Assembly (NCBI RefSeq): GCF_004962245.1
Contig: NZ_SUHQ01000009.1
Coordinates: forward strand, 1-64,000
DNA length: 64,000 nucleotides
From: Mesorhizobium sp.
Lineage (GTDB): Bacteria > Pseudomonadota > Alphaproteobacteria > Rhizobiales > Rhizobiaceae
Direction: 5' to 3'
A program made the translations under genes and the position numbers. The notes under the pieces were generated by a model. That model was not told where the DNA came from. It saw nothing but the letters and a program-made list of their open reading frames with translations, and ran no database searches. Positions 8,936-18,458 of this stretch are shown piece by piece; within the stretch, counting starts at the first letter, position 1, and every line of letters begins with the position of its first letter.

Positions 8936-9165
8936 TAGGCTCCATTCACGAGATCGCCGACCGATTGCCGAAGCGCTGCGATCCCGCCGTTGAAATGACG
9001 TGTCGGATGAATCCGGCTGGTGAGCAAGGTCCATGCCTTGCCTTTGTCGAAGTTGATCCACAGCCCGGTGCCGGTATGCCCGATCGTCCCCAGGTTACCG
9101 GCCAGCCCTCATAGGGCTGCTCCCAGCGATGGGTGTGGAGACGCTCCTTGAGTATCGGGCCTGTT
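8935..9165 (-). pseudogene. Remnant of a beta-lactamase-family serine hydrolase (C-terminus)
   Basis: On the minus strand 9093-8935 translates to the last part of a class C beta-lactamase-like serine hydrolase: [10 protein letters not shown], then [11 protein letters not shown], ending GDLVNGA and a TAG stop. Just upstream (about 9155-9096), in a different frame, the expected preceding segment [13 protein letters not shown] is found, so a single base appears to be missing in a C-run near 9094. No N-terminal part with the SxxK motif exists; murQ starts to the left at 9190. The gene is both truncated and frameshifted. Intact serine hydrolases occur in similar murQ/anmK clusters, so it probably once belonged to this recycling operon. 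Confidence 0.7.
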
Positions 9166-9189
9166 TATTGGCCCGGTATCCATGCGGCT

Positions 9190-10113
9190 TCACATCGTCC
9201 TTTCGGCTATCGCCTTTCGCAGGAACCCTCCCGCCTTGCCAAGCGCCTTGCGCGCCTCTTCCACGCCCATGCCGGTGATCGTCACCAGGATCGCCAGCTT
9301 CACGTCATTGCCGGTCTGGTGCAGTGCATGTCGTGCCTGTTGTGCTGAGCAACCGGTCGTCTGCATCACGATCCTGACGGCCCTGGCGACGAGCTTCCTG
9401 TTGCTGGGGTTAAGGTCCACCATCAGGTTCTGATAGCTCTTGCCGATCCGGATCATGCTGGCGGTCGTCAGCATGTTGAGGACGAGCTTTTGCGCCGTTC
9501 CCGACTTCAGCCGGGTCGAACCGGAGAGAACCTCGGGGCCAACAAGCGGAGAGATGGCAATGTCGGCGATGCCGGCGATGACCGATCTGGGGTTGCAGGA
9601 CAGCGCCACGGTCGTCGCTCCCACCTGCCTTGCATAGGTCAAGCCGCCGATGACATAGGGCGTGCGCCCGCTGACCGCGATGCCGACCACCACATCGTCC
9701 GGAGTCAGCTTGATCTCCAGCAGCGCCTTCATGCCCTGTTTGGGATCATCCTCGGCGCCTTCCGCTGCCCGCACCAGCGCGTCAGCGCCGCCCGCGATCA
9801 GCCCCACCACCATTCCCTCAGGCACGCCAAAGGTCGGCGGACACTCCGAAGCGTCGAGAACCCCCAGCCGGCCGCTCGTGCCGGCACCCATATAGACAAG
9901 CCGCGCACCTTTCTGGAAAGCGCCAACGATCCGATCTACGGCGGCGGCGATTTCCGGGATGACCTTCTCGATGGCCGCCGGAACGCCGCTGTCCTCGTCA
10001 TTGATCTTGCGCAGGATATCGATGGTCGGCAGCAGGTCGATATCCATCGTCTTCGGGTTCCGGTCCTCGGAAACCAACCGCTCCAGCTCCAACATCAATC
10101 CTTGTTCGCTCAT
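9190..10113 (-). CDS. murQ: N-acetylmuramic acid 6-phosphate etherase
   Basis: A 307-residue SIS-domain enzyme that splits the lactyl ether of MurNAc-6-phosphate to give GlcNAc-6-phosphate and D-lactate. The SIS phosphate loop GAGTSGR is at 76-82. Glu90 (in SECPPT) and Glu121 are 31 residues apart, the same spacing as the catalytic Glu83/Glu114 of E. coli MurQ. The N-terminal ending DIDLLPT and the C-terminal segment NPSNRKL are typical. ATG 10113 is used. It takes the product of AnmK, encoded downstream, so the two form a cytoplasmic recycling pathway. Confidence 0.96.
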   Translation of the reverse strand: MSEQGLMLELERLVSEDRNPKTMDIDLLPTIDILRKINDEDSGVPAAIEKVIPEIAAAVDRIVGAFQKGARLVYMGAGTSGRLGVLDASECPPTFGVPEGMVVGLIAGGADALVRAAEGAEDDPKQGMKALLEIKLTPDDVVVGIAVSGRTPYVIGGLTYARQVGATTVALSCNPRSVIAGIADIAISPLVGPEVLSGSTRLKSGTAQKLVLNMLTTASMIRIGKSYQNLMVDLNPSNRKLVARAVRIVMQTTGCSAQQARHALHQTGNDVKLAILVTITGMGVEEARKALGKAGGFLRKAIAERTM

Positions 10114-10349
10114 CCACTTGCTTTCAAAGTTCTTGCCGTCGGCAGTAGATAATGTGATGTCGCGCCAAGCGTCGACCAGTGCCAGCGGTTGGCATTGTTC
10201 GTGTCGGCTATTCCGGTTCTGCTTTGTTAAATGCTTGAGCTTGCCTGTCGCATGGTCCGGCCGGAGTCTACCCCCCCGTCTCTCAGCCCGTCGACTTCGG
10301 CCGGTGGTGAAGCAATCCGGACTCGCGCCGTGGAACGCGGCTTTCAGAA

Positions 10350-11021
10350 TTACCGGCCCAGAAGGTTGCGTTCGACCGTTTTGAGGTGGGCAAGCATCGC
10401 TTGGTTGGCGCTTTCCGGGTCACGATGCAGCAATGCGTCCAATATGGTCTGATGCTCGCTGCAATAGGTTTGCCGGCGTTCCTCCGAAAACGAGCGCTTC
10501 TTCATTTCGAACCAGGGCGACTGGTTGCGGATCGTGCGCATGAGATTGTGAATCTCTTTCAGGAAATCATTGCGGCAGCATGCGAAAACGCGGTGATGGA
10601 ATTCGGCGTCCCAATGCTCGAAGTTCGGCATGTCCTCGGCTTCGCATGCGGTCTGATGGGCTTCACGGACCGCGTTCAGTTCCGCCATGCTGGCGTTGGT
10701 CGCGGCGAAGGCTGCCGCGGCCGGTTCCAGCAACTGCCTGATCTCCATCATGTCGGCAGGGCTGGTGCCCTCCATCCGCGCGACTGTCGCGGCGATGGAG
10801 TCCGGATTGGTTGCGGTCAGGAAGGTGCCGCGTCCGACATGCCGCACAACCGTTCCGTCGTCCTCCAGGAAACCGACGGCACGACGCACCGTGTTGCGCG
10901 CCACGCCGAACTCGACCGCCAGGTCGCGCTCAGGCGGCATCCGGCCGTCCTCAAGCCATTCCCCAGAGGAAATCCGCTTCTTGAGCACGGCGGCGATGTC
11001 GTTGGCGACGAGTTTGGGCAT
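10350..11021 (-). CDS. GntR-family regulator, FadR subfamily
   Basis: A 223-residue regulator with an N-terminal winged helix (about 5-70; [20 protein letters not shown] recognition region) and a C-terminal all-helical FCD domain (about 90-215) with candidate metal-ligand positions in DAEFHHRVF and [10 protein letters not shown]. The effector is usually a small organic acid or sugar acid. It lies 236 bases upstream of murQ on the same strand and is divergent from the 11226 operon, so it may control either or both. The 10114-10349 gap before murQ shows no gene. Confidence 0.9.
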   Translation of the reverse strand: MPKLVANDIAAVLKKRISSGEWLEDGRMPPERDLAVEFGVARNTVRRAVGFLEDDGTVVRHVGRGTFLTATNPDSIAATVARMEGTSPADMMEIRQLLEPAAAAFAATNASMAELNAVREAHQTACEAEDMPNFEHWDAEFHHRVFACCRNDFLKEIHNLMRTIRNQSPWFEMKKRSFSEERRQTYCSEHQTILDALLHRDPESANQAMLAHLKTVERNLLGR

Positions 11022-11225
11022 TCGGTAATGCTCTTTATCTGATCCAATATTGAACCAATAATATCAGTCTCTGCACCGTTGGTCTAGCGTCTGAACAGAT
11101 CCAAGCGTTAAACTATCGTCTTTCATCGGATTATCTCACCAAAACCTCTTGCAGCCTAAACCAATCGGCGGTAGCGTGTAACGAAAGAGCGGTTATTGGC
11201 TCATAAAAGGTTCAGGGAGAGACGG
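11022..11225. promoter_or_regulatory. Divergent intergenic region, candidate GntR operator
   Basis: This 204-base AT-richer region separates the GntR gene from the plus-strand operon. It contains CCAAT at 11044-11048 and 11055-11059, 11 bases (one helical turn) apart, and an inverted repeat ATATT-(8)-AATAT at 11047-11064. These are operator candidates only; no clear -35/-10 pair stood out. Confidence 0.3.
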
Positions 11226-12104
11226 ATGAGGGTCGCGACGTTTTCGATCGCAGGCGAACGTCGCGTGGGAATTGTCGACCTCGACAGTCAGTCGGTTGCT
11301 CCTTTCGATATTCCCGTCGAGCAGGCGCTGTCGGGAGTGTTGGCGCTGTTGCGGCGAAACGGGGCCGGCATGCCGCGGACGCTTTCGCCGCTGCCGCTCG
11401 CGCAAGTCGAGCTTGAGGCGCCAATCCCGCTGCCTGCCCGCAATATTTTCTGCGTCGGCAAGAACTATTACGAGCATGCGCATGAATTTGCGCGCAGCGG
11501 CTTCGATTCAAGTGCCGGTTCCGGCGCCATTCCACAGCACCCGATCATTTTCTCAAAAGTTCCGGAATCGGTCATTGCAACGCATTCAAGCGTGCTGATC
11601 GACCCTTCCGTGTCGACGGCGATCGACTATGAGGCGGAGCTGGCCGTCATCATCGGCAAAGGTGGACGCGGCATTTCGAAAGCGGACGCTTACGATCATG
11701 TCTGGGGCTACACGATCGTCAACGATGTCACCGCGCGCGACCTGCAGGGCAAATACAGCCAATGGCTGATCGGCAAATCGCAGGATACGTTTTGCCCGAT
11801 GGGGCCGTGGGCGATTACCAAGGACGAGTTCGATCTGGAAAACGCTTCGGTGCGCTGTTTCGTCAATGACGACCTTCGCCAGAACTCCAAAATATCGCTG
11901 CTCATCTTCGATATTCCAACGATCATCTCGACACTGTCGCAAGGCATCACCTTGAAGCCGGGCGACATCATCGCCACCGGCACGCCGGTTGGCGTCGGCA
12001 TCGGCTTCGATCCGCCGAAATATCTCAAGGCCGGCGACCTTGTCCGGGTCGAGATCGACGGCATCGGCACGCTGGAGAACCGGATCGTGGAGCGGGTCCA
12101 ATGA
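11226..12104 (+). CDS. Fumarylacetoacetate hydrolase (FAH) family protein
   Basis: A 292-residue FAH-family enzyme, probably a metal-dependent hydrolase, isomerase or decarboxylase of a 2,4-dioxo- or ring-opened acid. The catalytic domain begins at ARNIFCVGKNYYEHA (about 71). The acidic metal ligands appear as DYEAEL (Glu136, Glu138) with Asp167 in NDVTARD, followed by the GDIIATGTPVGVG loop. ATG 11226 is preceded by AGGGAGAG; an in-frame start at 11196 has no such signal. It is the first gene of a long plus-strand operon and overlaps the next gene by 4 bases (ATGA). Cytoplasmic; substrate unknown. Confidence 0.92.
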   Translation: MRVATFSIAGERRVGIVDLDSQSVAPFDIPVEQALSGVLALLRRNGAGMPRTLSPLPLAQVELEAPIPLPARNIFCVGKNYYEHAHEFARSGFDSSAGSGAIPQHPIIFSKVPESVIATHSSVLIDPSVSTAIDYEAELAVIIGKGGRGISKADAYDHVWGYTIVNDVTARDLQGKYSQWLIGKSQDTFCPMGPWAITKDEFDLENASVRCFVNDDLRQNSKISLLIFDIPTIISTLSQGITLKPGDIIATGTPVGVGIGFDPPKYLKAGDLVRVEIDGIGTLENRIVERVQ

Positions 12105-12880
12105 CGACTGTCACCGTCGGCCAGATTGTGGCGGAAGTCACCGGCGAAGGCCACCCGGTCGTCATGATCCACGGCCTCGGCGGAACGTCGAACATGTTTC
12201 AGCCGCAGATGGAGGCGCTCTCGGCCTACCGTGTCATCCGGCTCGATCTGCCGGGTTCCGGTCGCTCGGCAAAGCCGTTCGAACCGCTGACGATCGAGAT
12301 CATGAGCGAGGCTGTCATTCGCGCTATGGCTGGCATGGGCGTGATGCGGGCTCATTTCGTTGGCCATTCCATGGGCACGATCGTTTGCCAGCAGATTGCG
12401 GCAACGCAACCGCCGCTGGTGAGTTCGCTGGCGCTGTTCGGCGCACTGGCAGAGCCGGCGGAGGCGACGCGGCAAGGCCTTGCCAGCCGGGCGCGGCTTG
12501 CGCGCTCCGGCGGTATCGCCGACATCGCCGACCAGATTGTCGCCAATGCGCTGTCGGCGCATACCAGGGAAACGTCGCCCGCAGCCGTCGCCTTCGTGCG
12601 TGAATCTATCACCAGACAGGATCCGGAATCCTACGCCCGCACCTGCGAAGCCTTGGCCAAGGCGACCGCCGTCGACAGCAGACGGATTTCGGCGCCGACC
12701 TTGCTGGTCACCGGTGACGCCGACACGGTCAACCCGATGAGTGTCGGCCAGGCGCTTGCCGACAGGATCAAGGGGGCCATATTCTCGTCTCTCGATCGGT
12801 GCGGACATTGGGCGACGGTGGAGTGCCCCCGCGAAAGCAGCCAGAAGCTCGCCGATTTTTTGAGACGCGTTGATAGGTGA
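12101..12880 (+). CDS. Alpha/beta-fold hydrolase
   Basis: A 259-residue alpha/beta hydrolase related to 3-oxoadipate enol-lactonases and carboxylesterases. The HGLGG oxyanion segment is at 24-28, the nucleophile elbow GHSMG gives Ser90, the acid is probably Asp206 or Asp208 in TGDADT, and the catalytic His is His236 in CGHW. There is no signal peptide, so it is cytoplasmic. Its start overlaps the FAH gene stop (ATGA), indicating coupled translation. With the FAH-family enzyme and the following amidohydrolase it suggests hydrolytic breakdown of an ester, lactone or amide taken up by the Liv-type transporter downstream. Confidence 0.92.
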   Translation: MTTVTVGQIVAEVTGEGHPVVMIHGLGGTSNMFQPQMEALSAYRVIRLDLPGSGRSAKPFEPLTIEIMSEAVIRAMAGMGVMRAHFVGHSMGTIVCQQIAATQPPLVSSLALFGALAEPAEATRQGLASRARLARSGGIADIADQIVANALSAHTRETSPAAVAFVRESITRQDPESYARTCEALAKATAVDSRRISAPTLLVTGDADTVNPMSVGQALADRIKGAIFSSLDRCGHWATVECPRESSQKLADFLRRVDR

Positions 12881-12934
12881 GGGTCGGAATTCGGGCGTAA
12901 AAACAGTACGCTCGACAGTTTGGGAGGTTTTCTG

Positions 12935-14275
12935 ATGGCAGACGACGGCTGGAACGGAAACGGTTCGGGCAACACGCTTTTCACCAATGTGCGTGTGCTC
13001 GACGCGACCGGGGAATATCCTTACACCGGCGAGGTGCTGGTTCAAGGTAATCGCATCAAGCAGATCACCAAGGGCTCGTCGCGCTTTGGCTCCTCGTCCG
13101 CGTCGTTGTCCTACGCTGGCGCGCCCGGCGGTGTCACGACGATCGACGGCATGGGCGCGACGCTGATGCCGGGCATGATTGACGCGCATCTGCATTTGTC
13201 TTGGAACAATGCGCCCGGCATCGACCCGATCCAGATGATGGAGATCGAAGAGCACATGCTGGTCACCATGGAGATGGCCAAACTGGTGCTCGATGCCGGC
13301 TTCACAGCCGGCAGGGGAGCGGCGGCCGCGAAGCCGCGCCTCGACGTGGTCGCCAAGAAATTCATCAATCAAGGCCGTTTCCCGGGGCCGCGTTACCTCG
13401 CCGCCGGGCCGGAGATCACCACGGTCGGTGGGCTGGGCGACTCCGCGCCCTCGCACATTCCCCACGAAGGTCTCAACCTTGGCATCGTCGTCTCGGGGCC
13501 TGAAGAGATCCGCCGCACGGTGCGCCAACTGATCAAATACGGCGTCGATTCGATCAAGCTCAACCTGTCCGGCGAGAGCATCACCGGCATGGGCGCCGAA
13601 GAGACACCGATGTCGGAGGAGGAGGTCGCCATGGCCGCCTCCGAGGCGCGCTGCCGCAACAAGGTGCTGTCGGCCCATGCCCGCTCGTCCGGTTCGGTCA
13701 AGCAGTGCATCCGCCATGGCATCCAGAACATCTACCACGCCTCGTTTGCCGACGAAGAGTCGCTCGACATGCTCGAGGCGGCCAAGGACAAGCATTTCGT
13801 GGCACCCGGCATAGCCTGGCTGATCAACACCGCGCGCCATGCCGAGCAATGGGGCATCAAGCCTGGATCGCCGCTGTCGCTGGAATATGAGCGCGAGCTC
13901 GAAATGTGCATCGACACGATGAAGAAGATGCACCGGCGCGGCATCCGCGTCTGCATCGGCGGCGACTACGGTTTTGCCTGGACGCCGCAGGGCACCAACG
14001 CCAAGGACATCCAGACTTTCGTCGAGATGCTCGGCTTCTCGCCGATGGAGGCAATCCAGGCCGCAACCAAATATGGCGGCCAGATCATGGGCATGGGCGA
14101 CGAGCTCGGGTTGATCAAGGAAGGCTACCTCGCCGACATCCTTTTGATCGACGGCGACCCGATTTCGGATGTGCGCATCCTGCAGGACAAGAACCGCATC
14201 CTCGCCATCATGAAGGACGGCAAGTTCCACAAGGCGCCACGCATGAACGAGCAGCGCCGCCGGCTGACCGCATGA
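12935..14275 (+). CDS. Amidohydrolase, imidazolonepropionase/prolidase-like
   Basis: A 446-residue amidohydrolase. Metal-binding motifs include DAHLHLSW after the PGMID strand (about residues 77-84), a mid-protein SAHARSS, an NIYHASF and a late GGDYGFAW carrying the probable catalytic Asp. The N- and C-terminal strands form the usual composite beta-sandwich (ending LADILLIDGDPI). ATG 12935 follows GGGAGG at 7 bases; the TTG at 12920 lies within that signal and was rejected. The gene stop overlaps the start of the permease gene (ATGA), tying the enzyme to the transporter. Confidence 0.9.
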   Translation: MADDGWNGNGSGNTLFTNVRVLDATGEYPYTGEVLVQGNRIKQITKGSSRFGSSSASLSYAGAPGGVTTIDGMGATLMPGMIDAHLHLSWNNAPGIDPIQMMEIEEHMLVTMEMAKLVLDAGFTAGRGAAAAKPRLDVVAKKFINQGRFPGPRYLAAGPEITTVGGLGDSAPSHIPHEGLNLGIVVSGPEEIRRTVRQLIKYGVDSIKLNLSGESITGMGAEETPMSEEEVAMAASEARCRNKVLSAHARSSGSVKQCIRHGIQNIYHASFADEESLDMLEAAKDKHFVAPGIAWLINTARHAEQWGIKPGSPLSLEYERELEMCIDTMKKMHRRGIRVCIGGDYGFAWTPQGTNAKDIQTFVEMLGFSPMEAIQAATKYGGQIMGMGDELGLIKEGYLADILLIDGDPISDVRILQDKNRILAIMKDGKFHKAPRMNEQRRRLTA

Positions 14276-15321
14276 GCATCCTCGACCGGCCATCTTCGTC
14301 CGACCTCTCGGGTGGCGGCATGACGCGCCGGCAGGCATGGGGCCTTTTCTGGCTGCTTGCCGCCGCGCTCGTCGCATGGCTGGTCTTCGCCGTTTGGCCG
14401 GAGTGGCTGAACGCCATCCTGATCTCGAAGAAGGCGTTCGTCAGCGCGATCCTCAACGGGGTCACCCTGGCCGGCCTCTATTTCCTGGTCGCCAGCGGCT
14501 TTACGCTGATCTTCGGGCTGATGCGCAACGTTAATCTTGCGCATGGCTCGCTCTATTTGCTCGGCGCCTATATCGGCTACGAAGTGGCGAACCGCACCGG
14601 TTATTGGCTGCTGGGTGTCGCCGCCGGCTTCATCGTTCTGGCGGCGGTCGGCGTCGTTATGCAGGTCTTCGTCTTCCGCCGTCTGGAGGGCGACGACCTG
14701 CGCCAAACTCTGGTCAGCATCGGCATCTCGATCGTCGCGGCCGACGTGATGCTGGCGGTCTGGGCAGGCGGCACCTATCAGATCGCGGTGCCGGAATGGC
14801 TGGATGGCGCACTGACGCTCCCGGTGATCACCGCGGTGCGGTCGAACGGCGCATCGGTTTTCCTCACCTATCCACTCTACCGCCTTGTCGTGCTGGCGGC
14901 GGCGATCGTCATCGGCGTCGGCCTCTGGCTGATGCTGAACAAGACGCGCGTCGGCATGATGATCCGCGCCGGCGTCGACGACCGCGCCATGCTCTCGGCC
15001 TCCGGCGTCAATGTGCATGCGGTCTTTGCCATCGTCTTTGCCGTCGGCGCCGGGCTTGCCGGCTTTGCCGGCGTCGTCGGTGGGTCGGCGCTTTCGGTCG
15101 CGCCCGGCGAAGACATCCGCTATCTGCTTGCCTCGCTCGTCGTCGTCATCGTCGGCGGCATGGGCTCGATATCAGGCGCTGCCATCGGCGCGCTGCTGAT
15201 CGGCCTCGCCGAGCAGATCGGCCTCATCTATTTCCCGACCTACGGCATCGTTCTCACCTTCGTCATCATGGTGGTGGCGCTGGCGATCCGGCCGCAAGGC
15301 ATCATGGGGAAAGCGCGATGA
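14272..15321 (+). CDS. Branched-chain-type ABC permease (LivH-like)
   Basis: A 349-residue inner-membrane permease of the HAAT family. A first membrane segment (about 20-42) precedes the LivH signature NGVTLAGLYFLVASGFTLIF; the segment LMRNVNLAHGSLYLLGAY and the late LLASLVVVIVGGMGSISGA are characteristic. It has roughly eight or nine hydrophobic segments. The start is set by the 4-base overlap with the amidohydrolase. It pairs with the LivM-like protein encoded next. Confidence 0.93.
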   Translation: MSILDRPSSSDLSGGGMTRRQAWGLFWLLAAALVAWLVFAVWPEWLNAILISKKAFVSAILNGVTLAGLYFLVASGFTLIFGLMRNVNLAHGSLYLLGAYIGYEVANRTGYWLLGVAAGFIVLAAVGVVMQVFVFRRLEGDDLRQTLVSIGISIVAADVMLAVWAGGTYQIAVPEWLDGALTLPVITAVRSNGASVFLTYPLYRLVVLAAAIVIGVGLWLMLNKTRVGMMIRAGVDDRAMLSASGVNVHAVFAIVFAVGAGLAGFAGVVGGSALSVAPGEDIRYLLASLVVVIVGGMGSISGAAIGALLIGLAEQIGLIYFPTYGIVLTFVIMVVALAIRPQGIMGKAR

Positions 15322-16346
15322 GCCTGACCATCGCAGCGCAAGATGCTGCGCCCCAACAGACATGGCTGGAAAAGCTTGGCCCGGGCCACATCGTCCTCGC
15401 CGTGGCCCTGGTCCTCTATCCGCTGGTGGCATCGGATTTCTTCCTGACGCAGATCGGCGGCTATTCGTTGATCTTCGGCATGCTGGCTTTGTCGCTCATG
15501 ATGCTGGCAGGTTATGGCGGCATGGTCAGCCTGGCGCAGATCACCGTCGCCGGCATCGCCGCCTATGCCATCGCCATCCTCGGCAACAACAATTCGAACG
15601 TGCTCGGCTTTGGTTGGCCATGGTGGCTCGCGGCCCCCTTCGCCGTGCTGGCGGCCGCTGTGGCATCGGCGCTGATCGGCTGGATCTCGGTGCGCACCGA
15701 AGGCATCTACACCATCATGATCACGCTGGCGATCGCCACCGCCACCTACTATTTCGCCCAGCAGAACTACGCGATCTTCAACGGCCATTCCGGATATGCC
15801 GGCATCCACGCTCCCTCGTTCTGGGGCGTCAACTGGCGCGATCCGAAGGCCTTCTATTACCTCTGTCTCGGTTTTGCGGTCCTGTCCTATGCGGCCATAC
15901 TCTACGGCGCCCGCTCCACCTTCGGCTTGACCTTGCAGGCGATCCGCGACAACCCGCGGCGGATGCGCGCGCTCGGCTATGACGTCACCGCGCACAAGGT
16001 CTTTGCCTGGTTTCTCGCCGGCATCATCGCTGGCCTGGCTGGCGTGCTTCTGGTCTGGTTCAATGGCCGCGTTTCGCCCGGCACCATCGGCGTGGACGCG
16101 GCGATCGATGTGCTGATCATCGCCGTGATCGGCGGTTTGCGGCATCCGATCGGCCCTTTCTTCGGCGCGCTCGTCGTTGTCCTGATGCAGACCTTCGCCA
16201 TCGATATCGTCGGAGCCGAGCGTTTCAATACGCTGATCGGTCTGGTGTTTCTGGTGATCGTCTTCGTCTCGCCGGATGGAATTCTTGGGTTGTGGGGGAG
16301 GATCAAACCGCATCTTGCCCAGGAGTCCTTGCGTTCCGGCCCCTAG
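15318..16346 (+). CDS. Branched-chain-type ABC permease (LivM-like)
   Basis: A 342-residue permease with the LivM pattern: MLALSLMMLAGYGGMVSLAQ near the first third, the loop TEGIYTIMITLAIATA, the cytoplasmic EAA-like loop LTLQAIRDNPRRMRALGYD, and a final VSPDGILGLWGRI. It overlaps the LivH-like gene by 4 bases (ATGA). The pair forms the membrane channel for the binding protein at 16399. Confidence 0.93.
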   Translation: MSLTIAAQDAAPQQTWLEKLGPGHIVLAVALVLYPLVASDFFLTQIGGYSLIFGMLALSLMMLAGYGGMVSLAQITVAGIAAYAIAILGNNNSNVLGFGWPWWLAAPFAVLAAAVASALIGWISVRTEGIYTIMITLAIATATYYFAQQNYAIFNGHSGYAGIHAPSFWGVNWRDPKAFYYLCLGFAVLSYAAILYGARSTFGLTLQAIRDNPRRMRALGYDVTAHKVFAWFLAGIIAGLAGVLLVWFNGRVSPGTIGVDAAIDVLIIAVIGGLRHPIGPFFGALVVVLMQTFAIDIVGAERFNTLIGLVFLVIVFVSPDGILGLWGRIKPHLAQESLRSGP

Positions 16347-16398
16347 CGGCCGGAATGGAATGAACCACTGCGAAAACGTCAATCAAAGGGAGGAAAAC

Positions 16399-17646
16399 AT
16401 GAGGATACATCGACGCACACTGCTTGCGCTGGCACTTGCGACCGGGCTGACCGCGCCGTCGCTAGCGCTCGCTGCCGACGACACGATCAAGATCGGCCTG
16501 CTCGCGACCTTCGAGGGACCGTTCACGGTGCTCGGCGAAGACGGCGAGCGCGGCGCGATGACAGCGGTAGAGGAAATCGGCGGCAAGGTCGCCGGCAAGA
16601 CAATCGAGATCGTCAAGGGTTCGTCCGACGCGTCGCCCGACAGCGCGGTGCGCGCAGCACGCAAGCTGGTCGAGCAGGATGGCGTCAAGGTGCTGGTCGG
16701 CCCGCTTTCGGGTGACGAGGGTCTGGCCGTCAAGGACTATGCCAAGACCCAGCCGACCGTGACCTTCATCAACGGAACGTCGGCTGCGCAGGATACGACG
16801 CTGCGCAATCCGGCGGAAAACTTCTTCCGCTTCTCGACCGACGGCGCGCAGTGGATGGCCGGCCTCGGCACCTATGCGTTCAACGACAAGGGCTACAAGA
16901 AGGTCGCCACCGTCGCCGAGGACTACTCCTTCCCCTACACGCAGGTCTTCGGCTTCATGGCCGAATTCTGCAAGGCCGGCGGCAAGGTGCCGTCGAAATC
17001 CTGGGTGCCGATCGGCAACAAGGACTATTCCTCCGTCATCGCCGCCATTCCCGACGACGTCGACGCCATTTATGTCGCGCTCGGCGGCGCCGATGCAGTG
17101 AATTTCCTGACGCAATACCAGCAGTCCGGCGGCACGGCACCCTTGATTGGCGGCTCCATCACCGTCGACCAGACCGTGCTGACCTCGAAGGGTAAATTGC
17201 GCGACGTTCTGATCGGCACGCCGGCCGCAGGCCCGACAGCCGATACCAACGGCTCTCCGTCCTGGACGAAGTTCGTCGAGCAATACAAGAAACAGCCGGG
17301 TGCCTTCCCATCGCCCTCGCTCTTCGCCCATGGCTACTATGTCAACATGAAGGCGGCGCTGCTCGGCCTCGAACAGGCCGGTGGCGACGTCTCCGACGGC
17401 GGCGCCAAGCTGCGCGACGCACTCTCGAAACTGTCCTTCGACACGCCGACCGGCAAGGTGTCGCTCGACAAGAACCGCAACGCGATCGCCGACATGTTCC
17501 TGACCGAAGTCACCGAGGGGGCAGACGGCAATCTCCTGAACAAGCTGGTCAAGGTCGTGTCACAGGTCAACCAGACGCTCGGCATTCCGGAAGACGAGTT
17601 CATGAAGCTTGGCGCCGTCAATCGCGACAACCCGAGCTGCCCGTAA
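16399..17646 (+). CDS. Periplasmic binding protein, branched-chain amino-acid-type (Leu/Ile/Val family)
   Basis: A 415-residue type-I periplasmic binding protein. The first about 25 residues form a Sec signal (basic RIHRR, hydrophobic core, cleavage after SLALA). The mature protein starts DDTIKIGLLATFEGPF, typical of the family. ATG 16399 follows AAAGGGAGG at 5 bases, one of the strongest ribosome sites in this operon. The ligand need not be an amino acid: members bind amides, aromatic acids and others, and the hydrolases upstream argue for such a compound. Confidence 0.92.
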   Translation: MRIHRRTLLALALATGLTAPSLALAADDTIKIGLLATFEGPFTVLGEDGERGAMTAVEEIGGKVAGKTIEIVKGSSDASPDSAVRAARKLVEQDGVKVLVGPLSGDEGLAVKDYAKTQPTVTFINGTSAAQDTTLRNPAENFFRFSTDGAQWMAGLGTYAFNDKGYKKVATVAEDYSFPYTQVFGFMAEFCKAGGKVPSKSWVPIGNKDYSSVIAAIPDDVDAIYVALGGADAVNFLTQYQQSGGTAPLIGGSITVDQTVLTSKGKLRDVLIGTPAAGPTADTNGSPSWTKFVEQYKKQPGAFPSPSLFAHGYYVNMKAALLGLEQAGGDVSDGGAKLRDALSKLSFDTPTGKVSLDKNRNAIADMFLTEVTEGADGNLLNKLVKVVSQVNQTLGIPEDEFMKLGAVNRDNPSCP

Positions 17647-17660
17647 CGCCTGACTTGCGA

Positions 17661-18458
17661 GTGTATCCCGCAGTGACCGAAAGCTTCGCAGCAGACCGTC
17701 TACAGAGTTCCGGCGCCTATGCGCTGGAGCTCGACGGCGTTGCGCATCATTTCGGTGCGCTGGTGGCGCTATCGGGTATCAATATGAGGATCGCGGCCGG
17801 CGAACGGCGCGCGGTCCTCGGCTCCAACGGAGCCGGCAAGACCACGCTGTTCAATGCCGTGACCGGCGATTTTCTGCCGACCGCCGGCCGCATCCGCTTT
17901 TTCGGCGAGGACATCACCGACCTGCCGCCGCATGAACGCATCCGGCGCGGCCTGAGGCGGACCTACCAGATTTCGCAACTGTTCAAGGGCCTGTCGGTCC
18001 TCGATTCCATCTTCCTGGCATGCCGGGGTGTATCGCGCCGGCGGTTCTCGTTGCTTCGGCCAAAAGCCACCGACGTCAACAGGGTGCAGGCGGAATCGAT
18101 CCTGAACGCCGTGCATCTGGAAGCCCGGCGCGACGCTCTGGTGGCGACGCTCAGCCATGGCCAGCAGCGGCAGTTGGAGATTGCACTGGCGCTGGCCGGC
18201 GCGCCGCGCTTCATCCTGTTCGACGAACCGGCGGCGGGGCTGTCGCCGGCCGAGCGGCGCGATCTGGTGGCGATCCTTAACGGGCTGCCCAAGCACATCG
18301 GCTATGTTATCATCGAGCATGATCTCGACGTTGCGCTGCGTGTCTCGGAGTATGTTTCGATGATGCACAATGGCCACCTGTTCAAGGAAGGTACGCCGCA
18401 GGAGATCGAAGCCGACCCGGAGGTCCAGGAAATCTATCTCGGAGGCAAGCATGGCTGA
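17661..18458 (+). CDS. Branched-chain-type ABC ATPase (LivG-like)
   Basis: An ATPase of about 265 residues with Walker A GSNGAGKTT, a family Q-loop in RRTYQISQLF, signature LSHGQQRQL, Walker B FILFDEP and H-loop IIEHD. The C-terminal GGKHG ending is normal. The start is uncertain: in-frame TTG 17655, GTG 17661 and GTG 17673 all occur and none has a strong ribosome-binding site; GTG 17661 is a compromise. It partners the ATPase domain of the next gene, which overlaps its end by 8 bases. Confidence 0.88.
   Translation: MYPAVTESFAADRLQSSGAYALELDGVAHHFGALVALSGINMRIAAGERRAVLGSNGAGKTTLFNAVTGDFLPTAGRIRFFGEDITDLPPHERIRRGLRRTYQISQLFKGLSVLDSIFLACRGVSRRRFSLLRPKATDVNRVQAESILNAVHLEARRDALVATLSHGQQRQLEIALALAGAPRFILFDEPAAGLSPAERRDLVAILNGLPKHIGYVIIEHDLDVALRVSEYVSMMHNGHLFKEGTPQEIEADPEVQEIYLGGKHG

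Noticed and set aside
8831..9061. Apparent N-terminal extension of anmK
   Set aside because: It reads through a palindromic repeat and the serine-hydrolase remnant; AAGGA before ATG 8830 marks the true start.
11708..14377. Very long minus-strand open frame (889 codons)
   Set aside because: It is antisense to three well-supported plus-strand genes (FAH, alpha/beta hydrolase, amidohydrolase) and has an Arg/His/Asp-rich shadow composition.
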